A DNA stretch of 64,000 bases, taken from the NCBI RefSeq assembly GCF_003609605.1, contig NZ_MCHY01000008.1, positions 496,001 to 560,000 on the forward strand, given 5' to 3'. A program made the translations under genes and the position numbers. This document shows, in pieces, positions 6,985-15,081 of this stretch. Each line of letters begins with the position of its first letter. Positions within the stretch are counted from its first letter, which is position 1. The notes below the pieces were generated by a model. That model was not told where the DNA came from and did not search any database. It worked only from the letters and a program-made list of their open reading frames with translations. Origin of the DNA: Ammoniphilus oxalaticus. Its GTDB lineage: Bacteria > Bacillota > Bacilli > Aneurinibacillales > RAOX-1.

Positions 6985-7315
6985 TGGGAAGTTTATTTTC
7001 ATGAATTATGTGAAAGGCACTTGGATTCGGGAATATTTAAAGATATTAAAGGATTAATGCAGAAAAAATTGATGATTCGTTTAGTTATGAAAATTACAGT
7101 CAAAAGGAATACAAAGCTATATCCGACATAATAGTTTATTGCTTCATGAATTAGTTCATGTAAGACAAGTCAGAGACGGTTTAACAAGTGAAAAATATAA
7201 TGGATGTAAAACAAATATGAACAGCAGGCTAATGACCATATAGTTAAAATCGGGAAAATAGAAAAGTTTGTGATGGATAAGTTCTTGCCCGTCTTGTTGA
7301 GACTGTCTTCGCAAT
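6985..7315 (+). pseudogene. Decayed gene, possibly a zinc metallopeptidase-like protein
   Basis: Coding-like segments survive in different frames: DDSFSYENYSQKEYKAISDI, then LLLHELVHVRQVRDGLTSEK (an HExxH-type motif), then YEQQANDHIVKIGKIEKFVM followed by DKFLPVLL. They line up as one protein interrupted by at least two frameshifts. HELVH followed by Arg-Gln resembles the HELTHVxQ motif of metallopeptidase-like proteins, but the family is uncertain. The limits given are approximate. The rest of 6866-7366 shows no intact gene. Confidence 0.5.
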
Positions 7316-7366
7316 AGGGAGCGCAATTAGTTAAATTTGAGATTCGCTTAAAAGGGGGCGAACTTA

Positions 7367-7903
7367 TTGAAAGAGATATTAAAGAGTGCTACTCCAACAA
7401 TATCAGTGGCGATTTTATCTATTTTATTAACATACTTTACAACTGTTAAGAGGGAAAGAAGTCAACAGGTAAACAAACATAGATTAGAGATTTTACAAAA
7501 ATTATATACTCCTATCTATAGGGTTATATTCACATCTGTCTTTCCGGGCGGTGGTTATGATGGTTTAGACAAATGGAATGCATATTCTCTTGTTAACATT
7601 GTTGAGCAAAATATTGAATTGACTGATCCTATTCTAGAAGAGCTGTGCTGGGATCTTAAAGAAGAATTGTATTACAGCGATGAAAGAATGTTGTGTTTTG
7701 TGGACAAGGATAGGAGAGTACTCGATCACGTAGTTTATAATTACAATTTGTTAAGGAAGCAACTAAATCTTCCTTATGACTATGCTTATTTTTCGTTAAA
7801 TGAAAGGTTTAGAATTTTTCAAAGTAATCGTAAGAGAAGAAGGGACAGGGTTGAATCACTAAACGCAATAAGAAGGCAGCAACGGGAACAAGAGAGGGAA
7901 TAA
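7367..7903 (+). CDS. Membrane-anchored protein of unknown function
   Basis: I do not recognise this gene. The 178-residue protein starts at TTG 7367 after AAAGGGGG. An N-terminal hydrophobic segment (about residues 11-25, ISVAILSILLTYFTT) is followed by a basic stretch, suggesting a single membrane anchor with a cytoplasmic domain. The C-terminus is strongly basic (NRKRRRDRVES and a QQREQERE tail). It is AT-rich like the rest of the patch. The context gives no functional hint. Confidence 0.6.
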   Translation: MKEILKSATPTISVAILSILLTYFTTVKRERSQQVNKHRLEILQKLYTPIYRVIFTSVFPGGGYDGLDKWNAYSLVNIVEQNIELTDPILEELCWDLKEELYYSDERMLCFVDKDRRVLDHVVYNYNLLRKQLNLPYDYAYFSLNERFRIFQSNRKRRRDRVESLNAIRRQQREQERE

Positions 7904-8127
7904 ATAGTTGCCCATATCAAAAGGGTCAGTCCGTGGTGCGTCTGGGGAAGGGTTCGTGATTTAATGGGTAGACACCCCATCTGGTAAGGTGTTAGCCACT
8001 TCACCAGTAACGAGTTTTCGAGCACATGTACTCGCCCACAGTGAATCGCCTTATCATAGAGAATGGGCCCCTGTCAGAATTTGCCGAATCCAGGAATAGA
8101 TTTAAAATAGTTATTGGGGATGAATGA
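7904..8127. other. Intergenic region, possible gene remnant on the minus strand
   Basis: No intact gene is seen. On the minus strand one frame reads ARKLVTGEVANTLPDGVSTH followed by a stop near 7962, and continues as ITNPSPDAPRTDPFDMGNY. This looks coding-like but is too short to assign. Confidence 0.3.
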
Positions 8128-8367
8128 ATGGATAAGGATCAGCTAGAACAAAAAAGATTTTTGAAGGAGCAGGTTGAATGGTGTAAGAAGCAAGATGCTG
8201 TTTTAAAAAAGATAGAGGAAAAGCTTTATAAAATGAGAGTAATAGCAGAGTCCGCTCTCGATCAGGAATTAACACCATTGGAGGTTAGCCAGTTAAATAC
8301 TCAACTGAACACTTTACGAAGAGAAGTTCAATTTTTGGAACGGCAGTTGCGCTCTGACCTTCATTGA
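8128..8367 (+). CDS. Small coiled-coil protein of unknown function
   Basis: The 79-residue, charged, all-helical sequence (LKEQVEWCKKQDAVLKKIEE; LNTQLNTLRREVQFLERQLR) has heptad-like leucine spacing, so it is probably a short coiled coil. The ATG at 8128 follows GGGGATGAATGA, a weak SD. Similar short helical proteins are common in Bacillales as phage- or spore-associated hypotheticals. No function can be given. Confidence 0.5.
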   Translation: MDKDQLEQKRFLKEQVEWCKKQDAVLKKIEEKLYKMRVIAESALDQELTPLEVSQLNTQLNTLRREVQFLERQLRSDLH

Positions 8368-8799
8368 AAGAGCGCCTGCAAAATGAATGGGGTTCCACTT
8401 CAACCTTTCAGTGGTCAGAAATAATGCTAATTCTTACTAGGATTTAGCTAAACACTCAATCTCCGACTCAACTTTAAAAAACGCTTGTTTATGGTCTCGA
8501 ACTTAAACTCACTCGTATCACTTTGCCGATCGATCCTTTCTAATCGCGCGCTAACAGTCCTCACATCGTTTTTTTAATCTTCAACGTCTTCTTTTGTCGC
8601 GATGTTCATTGTAATCGTTTGAATTTCATTCAACAACAATTCAAGTGTATCTGACATCAGTTTTTGCCCTAATTGTCTTTTACTATTGTATCTTTGTATG
8701 TGTACCTCGTCCGTTTAATGCCCGATATGGGGGGCAGGCGGAAATCTCCATGGATTTCTATACAGTCCCCTTCACTTTTAAAAAAGATCAATCTAATAT
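8368..8799. other. Gene-poor stretch before the cold-shock gene
   Basis: The only coding-like content is the decayed minus-strand gene at 8437-8657. Between 8660 and 8800 I see AT-rich DNA leading into the csp promoter and no credible gene. Confidence 0.4.
8437..8657 (-). pseudogene. Decayed short helical protein gene
   Basis: On the minus strand it starts at ATG 8657 and reads MSDTLELLLNEIQTITMNIA then TKEDVED. An in-frame TAA replaces the expected TTA (Leu). The same frame continues KNDVRTVSARLERIDRQSDT then SEFKFETINKRFLK. A one-base shift then restores VESEIECLAKS and a stop. It thus carries one nonsense and one frameshift lesion. The sequence matches the style of short phage-associated helical proteins (TKEDVxxLK). 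Two independent lesions make sequencing error unlikely. Confidence 0.65.
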
Positions 8800-8828
8800 T
8801 TGCTATTTCTTTACGCCTATGTTATTAT
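8800..8828 (+). promoter_or_regulatory. Sigma-A promoter of the cold-shock gene
   Basis: TTGCTA (8800-8805), a 17-nt spacer and TATTAT (8823-8828). The predicted start near 8835 leaves a leader of about 110 nt, long as is usual for cold-shock mRNAs. Confidence 0.65.
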
Positions 8829-8913
8829 AAAGAAGAATTATTTTTGTTCTGTTTAGATTGTGAATATCAATTGGTGTTCGTCTAAGGTATTTGAGCAAGG
8901 ATAGTAACATATC

Positions 8914-8936
8914 GTGTGGATCATCACACTAGGAGG
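8914..8936 (+). promoter_or_regulatory. Hairpin abutting the csp ribosome-binding site
   Basis: GTGTG (8914-8918) pairs with CACAC (8925-8929), immediately before the SD AGGAGG. Cold-shock leaders commonly fold differently at low temperature; this hairpin is a candidate element of such a switch (inference). Confidence 0.45.
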
Positions 8937-8944
8937 AAACAATT

Positions 8945-9145
8945 ATGGAACAAGGTACAGTTAAGTGGTTTAATGCAGAAAAAGGGTTTGGATTCATCGA
9001 GCGTGAAGAAGGGGAAGACGTATTCGTACACTTCTCAGCAATTCAAGGCGACGGTTTCAAATCTTTAGACGAAGGTCAAAGTGTAACTTTTGAAGTAGAA
9101 CAAGGACAACGTGGTCCTCAAGCTACTAACGTTCAAAAAGTTTAA
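8945..9145 (+). CDS. Cold-shock protein (CspA/CspB family)
   Basis: The 66-residue protein is full length. The RNP1 motif KGFGFIE (residues about 14-20) and RNP2-type VFVHFSAI (about 27-34) are intact, in the usual cold-shock OB fold that starts with [15 protein letters not shown]. It acts as a single-stranded nucleic acid chaperone that melts mRNA structure. It has its own promoter and terminator, so it is monocistronic. Which paralogue (CspB, CspC or CspD) it is cannot be told from sequence alone. Confidence 0.95.
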   Translation: MEQGTVKWFNAEKGFGFIEREEGEDVFVHFSAIQGDGFKSLDEGQSVTFEVEQGQRGPQATNVQKV

Positions 9146-9162
9146 TTTAAATTGATAAAAAG

Positions 9163-9187
9163 GACCCTATTTATAGGGTCTTTTTTT
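9163..9187 (+). terminator. Rho-independent terminator after csp
   Basis: GACCCTAT (9163-9170) pairs with ATAGGGTC (9173-9180), followed by seven T. Confidence 0.92.
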
Positions 9188-9200
9188 GCGTATATGCAAG

Positions 9201-9228
9201 AAAAATGGAGAGGGTACAATACCCTCTC
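9201..9228 (-). terminator. Terminator of the minus-strand stalk-domain gene
   Basis: GAGAGGGTA/TACCCTCTC with a 3-nt loop (9208-9228). On the minus strand it is followed by a T-run (A5 at 9201-9205). Confidence 0.75.
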
Positions 9229-9243
9229 TATCCCCATAATGAA

Positions 9244-10494
9244 CTACTTCTCCCATAACTCCTTACTAAACGGATCTGCAAAGACGGTCCAACCGCCTTT
9301 TCTGCTTGAGGAAAATACGGTGGCATGATAGACGCCGGTTTTTGAATCATAAAATAAGCGCTTCACGCTGACGTCTTTAAAATTCTGAGTTCGGTATCTT
9401 CTTTCAATTGCTGTAATCAATTCATCTTCTTTTACTCGTTCGCGATGATTTGTTTTTCGATCAACGATCCACTCCTTTTCATTTGACACCAGTTGATAGG
9501 TAACCGAATAACCCTCGCTGTCTGCGGATGGAGGAATAATAAAGTGAACGGTTGCTTTGCTTTCCTCTCTTTTTATCAATTGATAAGAAACCTTGTGTTG
9601 ATCGGATAAAAAGGGATCAAACTCCTTCGATGTTTTGATCGCTTCCATTATGGTGGTTGCTTCTTTATCAGAACTCCACTGCTCAACCATATGATTGTAG
9701 AGCGCCTGAGCGTTTTCTATGTGTTGATTGGCTTTGGTTCTGTATGAGCTGCTCCATCTAACTGCATCTTCGATCAAATCGACAGTGGTCGCGTATTCCC
9801 GCAAATACGATTGCAATCGGGCGTCCGCTTGGCTGTTGGATTCGGCGCGGTTAAAAATCGTTTTGTAGCTGCGGACTTGTTCACGGATTTCCAACCCCAG
9901 TGTATGGCGATCTATTTTATATAGGTCGCTTGTCGGATCAAAGAAACGGTCCATCTGATCTTTTAAATCGAGTAATTGCTCATGGAGCCATTTCATTTGA
10001 TAGCGGTGTTCGTCATTCCAGATGGTGACGGCCTGATCCGACTCAAGTTCTTTTTCTTCTGATTCTGTCACAATTGAAACGGTCCGAGTTTGTTCATCCC
10101 ACGTTACGCTGGCCCCTAACGCTTGTCCAATAAAGCGGAGCGGAACAAAGGTTATATCGTTAATCAGCCGAGCAGGTTCCTCTAGGTAAGCGAGTCGATT
10201 GTTCACATAAGCTTCGTTTGATCCTAATTTTAATTGAGCCGTTTGTCCCTGTTTAATCGCGGTTACGGTCCTTGTTTTGGGATCCCAACTAACGGTTGCA
10301 CCCAGTGATTCTAATGTTTCACGCATCGGTAAAAAAGTTCGCCCATTGATGATTCGCGGGGGATGCTGAAAGGCTTTTACATCTCCATTTAGCGTAATAA
10401 CGGGCAGTGTTGCCCCCGCGGCATCGGTTGAGTCAGATAGATAAGGGGTTAGTAAAAGACTGAGACAGAGCAAGGACTTCGTTACTATTCGCAT
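9244..10494 (-). CDS. Secreted stalk-domain (copper amine oxidase N-terminal-like) protein
   Basis: The 416-residue protein has a signal peptide (about residues 1-26, LLCLSLLLTPYLS core). It then has two tandem repeats of the copper amine oxidase N-terminal-like fold: INGRTFLPMRETLESLGATV with WDPKTRTVTA (about 49-80), and DITFVPLRFIGQALGASVTW with DEQTRTVSIV (about 112-142). In Bacillota these domains serve as cell-surface modules, not as amine oxidases. The C-terminal 270 residues are helical at first and then a beta-rich domain I cannot name. SD AGGAAAGGAATC precedes the ATG. It is divergent from the SLH gene at 10645. Confidence 0.82.
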   Translation of the reverse strand: MRIVTKSLLCLSLLLTPYLSDSTDAAGATLPVITLNGDVKAFQHPPRIINGRTFLPMRETLESLGATVSWDPKTRTVTAIKQGQTAQLKLGSNEAYVNNRLAYLEEPARLINDITFVPLRFIGQALGASVTWDEQTRTVSIVTESEEKELESDQAVTIWNDEHRYQMKWLHEQLLDLKDQMDRFFDPTSDLYKIDRHTLGLEIREQVRSYKTIFNRAESNSQADARLQSYLREYATTVDLIEDAVRWSSSYRTKANQHIENAQALYNHMVEQWSSDKEATTIMEAIKTSKEFDPFLSDQHKVSYQLIKREESKATVHFIIPPSADSEGYSVTYQLVSNEKEWIVDRKTNHRERVKEDELITAIERRYRTQNFKDVSVKRLFYDSKTGVYHATVFSSSRKGGWTVFADPFSKELWEK

Positions 10495-10644
10495 CGTATG
10501 ATTCCTTTCCTATTTTTTCTCGTTCTACCTATTGTATCTAAAAACTAGAAACATCTCTATAACTTTTGGATCAGACGCAGGAGATTTTATGCATAGTATA
10601 GAAGGTACTATATAGCTAGTTTTGTAGAAAAAGGAGAGACAACG
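10495..10644. promoter_or_regulatory. Divergent intergenic region between two surface-protein genes
   Basis: This 150-bp AT-rich segment must hold promoters for both 9244-10494 (minus) and 10645-12213 (plus). An SD AAAGGAGAG lies 9 nt before the plus-strand ATG. I could not find a convincing -35/-10 pair. Confidence 0.35.
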
Positions 10645-12213
10645 ATGTGGAAGAGAATCTTACTATGTATTTGTTTTTGCGTATTACTTACCCCAATCTG
10701 GGGCGGCGCTGCTCAAGCGACCTATAATCCGAGCGATGGTCGGCATTATTTTTTTGATAAGAGCAGCGGCTTTTATATTCGTCTCGATAACCCGAAGGAT
10801 ACCAACATTAGTACAAACTATTTGAAAGAGCTGAAATTTACACTGTTGTGGTATAACCGTCAAAATAGTAAGCCGAATTATGGCTACAATGGGATTGCGT
10901 TAGGTGTAGTCGATGTCGATTACAATGGAAGGGCCTCTTATTCTCGAATTACGGGAACGACCCATCATCAGTATACACTGCATGATCTAGATACGAAGTT
11001 AGAGAAAACAACAACAGGGTACAAAGTTCCGATTCAAATCAAGAACTTGGATCCAAAGGATAAATCGTTGCAAAACTTTTTAGGGGAAAGCGGAAAAATT
11101 GATATTGAACTGAATTATTATAATGTCGATCATCCGCATGCAAATGTGCTGCTTGATTTTCAGGATAACAAGGACATCACGACGTTTGGCAATAAATTGA
11201 GACTTCGTTTTCCTAAAGACAGCTATATTGCTGACCCAACTCTCGTTCAGTCATTAGTACCGGAGCAAAGATTGTCAGTGAATGTATTTGAAGCCCCACC
11301 GCAATCGGATGAGTATGTTTTTTTGAGCCGACAGTATTCGATCCGCGATGGGATGAGACGTTTATTTGCGGAGCCGAGCGCATCGGGGGATATTACGATT
11401 ACATATGAAGGCGTTGTGCCGAAACAAATGGAAGGCTACAATTTAACGATGTTAAAAGCGCATCATGAAAAGTGGGTTCCGATCGGCGGTGTTGTTGACA
11501 GCGCCAAACAAACGGTGACGGCCGAATTTGATGAGTTTGGCACTTATGCGATTGGTTTAGTCTATAAAGATTATGGAATCAAGCCGCATTGGGCCCGCAA
11601 AGATGTCCTCGGGCTTGCCTACAAAGGGATCTTACAACCGGAGATAAATGCAAAGGATCAATTTCTTATTTCCCAATTGGACCGTCCGATTGACCGTCTA
11701 TCTTATATCGTTTTACTGTCTAAAGCGTTAGGGTTTCAGCCGTTAGATTACCAAGGTTATTTTGCTGATGTATCCGAATTGAAGTACGGGAAAGACGATA
11801 CAGGTTATCTGATGGCAGCTGTTATGAATGGGGTTGTATTTGGAAAAGAAGCCGATCTCGCGGGATATAACATTATGGCCCCCGAGCAACCGTTAACCCG
11901 TCAAGAAGCAGCCGCCTTCTTAGCGCGCGCGGTTCAAGTCGAAACTGATCAAAACCAGAGCAGACAAGCAAGAACACGTAATACACGCAACAGAAATCAG
12001 CAGAATGTAGCAGCCGATCCGAACAGTGAATTGAGAAAGCATTATAGGGACGCTAATCGGATTGATGAGTGGGCGAAGCCTTCGGTGTTAGCCGTAACTA
12101 CGCAAGGACTAATGAAAGGGAACGGCACCCATTTTAATCCAAGAAGCAATTTGACGTTTGCCGAGGCGTCATCTCTTATTTATAACCTGATGCAAAAGAA
12201 AATGTTGAATTAA
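10645..12213 (+). CDS. S-layer homology (SLH) domain surface protein
   Basis: The 522-residue secreted protein has a signal peptide (about residues 1-25, ILLCICFCVLLTPIWGGAAQ). A large N-terminal beta-rich region of unknown fold follows (about 26-300). The C-terminal part carries SLH-type repeats: HWARKDVLGLAYKGILQP (about 315-332), the YFADVSELKYGKDDTGYLMA block (about 375), LTRQEAAAFLARAVQ (about 420), and WAKPSVLAVTTQGLMKGNGT with FNPRSNLTFAEASSLIYNLM (about 475-515). SLH domains bind pyruvylated secondary wall polymer. An Arg/Asn/Gln-rich low-complexity insert (about 433-452) separates the last repeats. A terminator follows. Confidence 0.87.
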   Translation: MWKRILLCICFCVLLTPIWGGAAQATYNPSDGRHYFFDKSSGFYIRLDNPKDTNISTNYLKELKFTLLWYNRQNSKPNYGYNGIALGVVDVDYNGRASYSRITGTTHHQYTLHDLDTKLEKTTTGYKVPIQIKNLDPKDKSLQNFLGESGKIDIELNYYNVDHPHANVLLDFQDNKDITTFGNKLRLRFPKDSYIADPTLVQSLVPEQRLSVNVFEAPPQSDEYVFLSRQYSIRDGMRRLFAEPSASGDITITYEGVVPKQMEGYNLTMLKAHHEKWVPIGGVVDSAKQTVTAEFDEFGTYAIGLVYKDYGIKPHWARKDVLGLAYKGILQPEINAKDQFLISQLDRPIDRLSYIVLLSKALGFQPLDYQGYFADVSELKYGKDDTGYLMAAVMNGVVFGKEADLAGYNIMAPEQPLTRQEAAAFLARAVQVETDQNQSRQARTRNTRNRNQQNVAADPNSELRKHYRDANRIDEWAKPSVLAVTTQGLMKGNGTHFNPRSNLTFAEASSLIYNLMQKKMLN

Positions 12214-12229
12214 ATGGTTCAGAGAGCTA

Positions 12230-12269
12230 AAACAAACCACTCCTTTCACGGGAATGGTTTGTTTTTTTT
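12230..12269 (+). terminator. Rho-independent terminator after the SLH gene
   Basis: AAACAAACCA (12230-12239) pairs with TGGTTTGTTT (12255-12264), followed by T-run. Confidence 0.88.
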
Positions 12270-12307
12270 GTAAGGTTTTTAATCTAAAAAATATTCCGAT
12301 AATATGC

Positions 12308-12334
12308 TAATCTCTTCTACTTCTCTGCCGATAC
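12308..12334 (+). promoter_or_regulatory. Sigma-D promoter of a chemoreceptor gene
   Basis: TAAT (12308-12311), 15 nt, GCCGATAC (12327-12334). Its placement 47 nt before the receptor ATG fits the rule that chemoreceptors belong to the sigma-D regulon. Confidence 0.82.
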
Positions 12335-12380
12335 TTACAGTATGGGGATTTATTTTATACATTTAAAGGGTGGGGAGTAG

Positions 12381-14078
12381 ATGGGAAGGATTTTTCAGTT
12401 TAAATCGATAAGAACCAAAATGTTGTTTGGTTTTTCGTTGGTGTTGTTGCTAACTACTTTCTTAGGTGTTTTCAATTTTTTAGCGACGAGCAACGGGAAT
12501 AAGCAAACGAAAACAATCGTGCAAGTGGATATGCCGATCCTGTCGACAGCGGATGATTTGGCTTTTAATACGGCAGAAATGCTTGCTAATGTCAGAGGTT
12601 ATGTGCTGAGTGGCGGCGACAGTAGTTACACTAATTTATTTAATGGGTATATAGAGGAAAGTAAGCAGTATCGGGAAACAATGCAAACGTTAACAGATTC
12701 GGTAGAAATTTTACAACTTGTAGATCGAAAAAGTGAATGGGAATCGTCTTTGGTTGAACGTGTCATTGATGAATACCAAAAAGGTAACACGGAAATGGCG
12801 ATTGAAAATTTAGCGGAAATGACAGTTTTCTCGAGAGAGATCAAAAACGGCTTCAAAGATATATCAATCGAACAGGGCGCGCGATTAATAGAGCGAGCGG
12901 ATCTGATTGTTGACAACGGGGAAGAAACATTAGTTTTAGGCGTTGTCGTCTCGATCTTAGTAGTGATCATTGGAATCGGGGCTGCGTTTGTGACCTCTCA
13001 TTCGATATCTAATCCGATTCAAACCCTTATTGAACGGATGCAAGTCATCGCTGAGGGCGACTTAAGCAAGGAACCGCTAGAGACAAAAGCAATTGATGAA
13101 ATAGGCCAACTCTATCAGACGACAAATGATATGAATTACCGCATGAGGGACTTATTAAGCGAGATCAATCGCGTATCCGAAACAGTCAGTAATCAAAGTG
13201 TCGAGTTGACGCAGGCGGCAAGCGAAGTGATGGCGGCCTCAGAACAAATTGCGGTAACGATGCAGGAGTTGGCTTCTGGCTCTGAGACACAGGCGGATCA
13301 CTCAAGCGAGCTTTCTGAGCTAACGGATGTTTTCACCGCAAAGGTGGAAGAGGCGAATGCAAATGGTCTTGATGTGCAACAATCATCCAATGATGTGTTA
13401 AAGATGACGCATGAAGGTTATCAATTGATGGAAGCATCGACGAAACAAATGAACCTGGTCGATGAAATTGTGCGTGACGCGGTGGAGAAAGTACGGAGCT
13501 TAGATAAGCAATCTGAAAGAATATCAGAACTTGTTTCCGTTATTCATCAAATTGCCAATCAGACGAACTTGTTAGCGTTAAACGCGGCAATTGAGGCGGC
13601 GCGGGCGGGAGAGCAGGGTCGGGGGTTTGCCGTTGTTGCTGATGAAGTGCGTAAACTTGCCGAAGGCGTATCAGTCTCAGTCACGGATATTACGGAGATT
13701 GTGCAGAGTATTCAACAAGAAACGCATAGTGTGACAGAATCACTGCAAACGGGCTATGAACAAGTTGAACAAGGCGCAAGGCATATGATGTCGACTGGAA
13801 AAACGTTTGGTGAAATAACGGAGGCGGTTGAGCATGTTGTTCAAAACATAGACGTTGTAACCACAAATTTATCAGACATTACAAAAGACAGTCAGGAGAT
13901 GAATCGTTCGATTCAAGAGATTGCGGCAATTTCAGAAGAATCAGCGGCAGGGATCGAACAAACATCCGCATCATCGCAACAGACAAGCAGTTCCATGGAA
14001 GAGGTAACGTCTAGTTCCAGTCAGTTAGCTCGTTTATCTGAAGAATTGAACGAATTGGCTCGCCGATTTAAAATTTAG
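12381..14078 (+). CDS. Methyl-accepting chemotaxis protein with a four-helix-bundle sensor
   Basis: The 565-residue transmembrane receptor has TM1 at about residues 13-33. Its extracellular helical domain (about 34-182) resembles the 4HB sensor ([20 protein letters not shown]). TM2 is about 185-205, followed by HAMP (about 207-258) and a cytoplasmic signalling hairpin. The tip reads [20 protein letters not shown] then [20 protein letters not shown], the CheA/CheW contact region, and is intact. No CheR-binding pentapeptide is evident at the C-terminus. The gene is monocistronic: a sigma-D promoter before it and a bidirectional terminator after it. The ligand is unknown. Confidence 0.93.
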   Translation: MGRIFQFKSIRTKMLFGFSLVLLLTTFLGVFNFLATSNGNKQTKTIVQVDMPILSTADDLAFNTAEMLANVRGYVLSGGDSSYTNLFNGYIEESKQYRETMQTLTDSVEILQLVDRKSEWESSLVERVIDEYQKGNTEMAIENLAEMTVFSREIKNGFKDISIEQGARLIERADLIVDNGEETLVLGVVVSILVVIIGIGAAFVTSHSISNPIQTLIERMQVIAEGDLSKEPLETKAIDEIGQLYQTTNDMNYRMRDLLSEINRVSETVSNQSVELTQAASEVMAASEQIAVTMQELASGSETQADHSSELSELTDVFTAKVEEANANGLDVQQSSNDVLKMTHEGYQLMEASTKQMNLVDEIVRDAVEKVRSLDKQSERISELVSVIHQIANQTNLLALNAAIEAARAGEQGRGFAVVADEVRKLAEGVSVSVTDITEIVQSIQQETHSVTESLQTGYEQVEQGARHMMSTGKTFGEITEAVEHVVQNIDVVTTNLSDITKDSQEMNRSIQEIAAISEESAAGIEQTSASSQQTSSSMEEVTSSSSQLARLSEELNELARRFKI

Positions 14079-14097
14079 AAAAGAACCTTATGTGAAT

Positions 14098-14135
14098 AAA
14101 AAATCGGCTCTCCTGCAAACGCGGAGAGCCGATTT
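14098..14135. terminator. Bidirectional terminator between convergent chemoreceptor and cheV genes
   Basis: A 12-bp stem, AAATCGGCTCTC (14101-14112) with GAGAGCCGATTT (14124-14135), has an A-run on the left and T-rich sequence on the right, so it can serve both strands. Confidence 0.88.
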
Positions 14136-14150
14136 CTTTGAGGTCTTTAT

Positions 14151-15059
14151 TTATAAAGCGAGTTGATCGATCAGTAAAATGAGTTCATTAATTTGCGGTT
14201 TACTGACTTGCGCGTCAGCCCCAACGAGTTCACCTTTATGCAGTAAACTATCGGTGATGAGCGATGAGAAGATGACAACGGGAAGTTTCGCTAACGTTGG
14301 GTCGTCTTTCACCCTTTTTGTTAAATGATGACCATCCATTTGCGGCATTTCAATATCGGTGATCATGAGTTGGACTTCATCTTCAATTGCCTTACCTTGA
14401 CTAACAATGCTCTCTAAATACTGGATGGCATCCTTTCCATTTTCAAAAAACTCAAGCTCTTGAAAACCGGCTTCTGTTAATGTTTCATGAAGTAGGCTAC
14501 GTAACAACGGCGAGTCCTCGGCGATCACCAGACGTTTATTGGCGCGGTCGCTCACCATGCCAAGTTTCTGAATCTGTTGAAGGTGTATCCCCGTTTTGGG
14601 ATTAATGTCGACCGCGATTTTTTCGAAATCTAACAACAGGACCATTTCGTTGTTCAATTTGATGACACCGATGACTTGTCCGTTTGCGCCTTGATACATT
14701 TCAGAAGGTTTCTCGATTTGTTCCCATGAAATACGATGAATTTGAGCAACAGAGTGAACATGGAAGACAATTTTCTGTTGATTGAATTCAGTTACCATAA
14801 ATTTATCCTGTTCAGGATTCGAGGATGGAGGAAATCCCAACGAATCAGCTAAATCAATGACAGGCAACACTTCACCGCGCAATTCAATAATCCCACTTAT
14901 CTGTTGGTGTGATTGAGGCACTTTCGTAATCGGAACGGGTTGAATGATTTCCCTTACTTTCATCACATTAATACCAAATCGATTATGACCAATCCCAAAT
15001 TCAATAATTTCGAGTTCATTGGTTCCGCTTTCGAGCAAGATTCCTTGATTGTTCTGCAT
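14151..15059 (-). CDS. cheV: Chemotaxis coupling protein CheV
   Basis: The product is about 302 residues. A CheW-like coupling domain occupies about residues 10-150 (GIIELRGEVLPVIDLADSLG is diagnostic). A response-regulator receiver domain occupies about 170-300, with the phosphoacceptor Asp in LMITDIEMPQMDG and a conserved Lys near VSKPQINE. CheV couples receptors to CheA and mediates adaptation in Bacillales. I chose ATG at 15059, because AAAGGTAGG then sits 9 nt upstream; the ATG at 15065 would be too close. It lies 22 nt after the receptor gene at 15082-17178, so the pair is probably an operon. Confidence 0.95.
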   Translation of the reverse strand: MQNNQGILLESGTNELEIIEFGIGHNRFGINVMKVREIIQPVPITKVPQSHQQISGIIELRGEVLPVIDLADSLGFPPSSNPEQDKFMVTEFNQQKIVFHVHSVAQIHRISWEQIEKPSEMYQGANGQVIGVIKLNNEMVLLLDFEKIAVDINPKTGIHLQQIQKLGMVSDRANKRLVIAEDSPLLRSLLHETLTEAGFQELEFFENGKDAIQYLESIVSQGKAIEDEVQLMITDIEMPQMDGHHLTKRVKDDPTLAKLPVVIFSSLITDSLLHKGELVGADAQVSKPQINELILLIDQLAL

Positions 15060-15081
15060 GTACATCAACCTACCTTTTGGA

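Noticed and set aside
8645-8885. Two short plus-strand frames before csp
   Set aside because: They overlap the decayed minus-strand gene and the csp promoter, with no SD.
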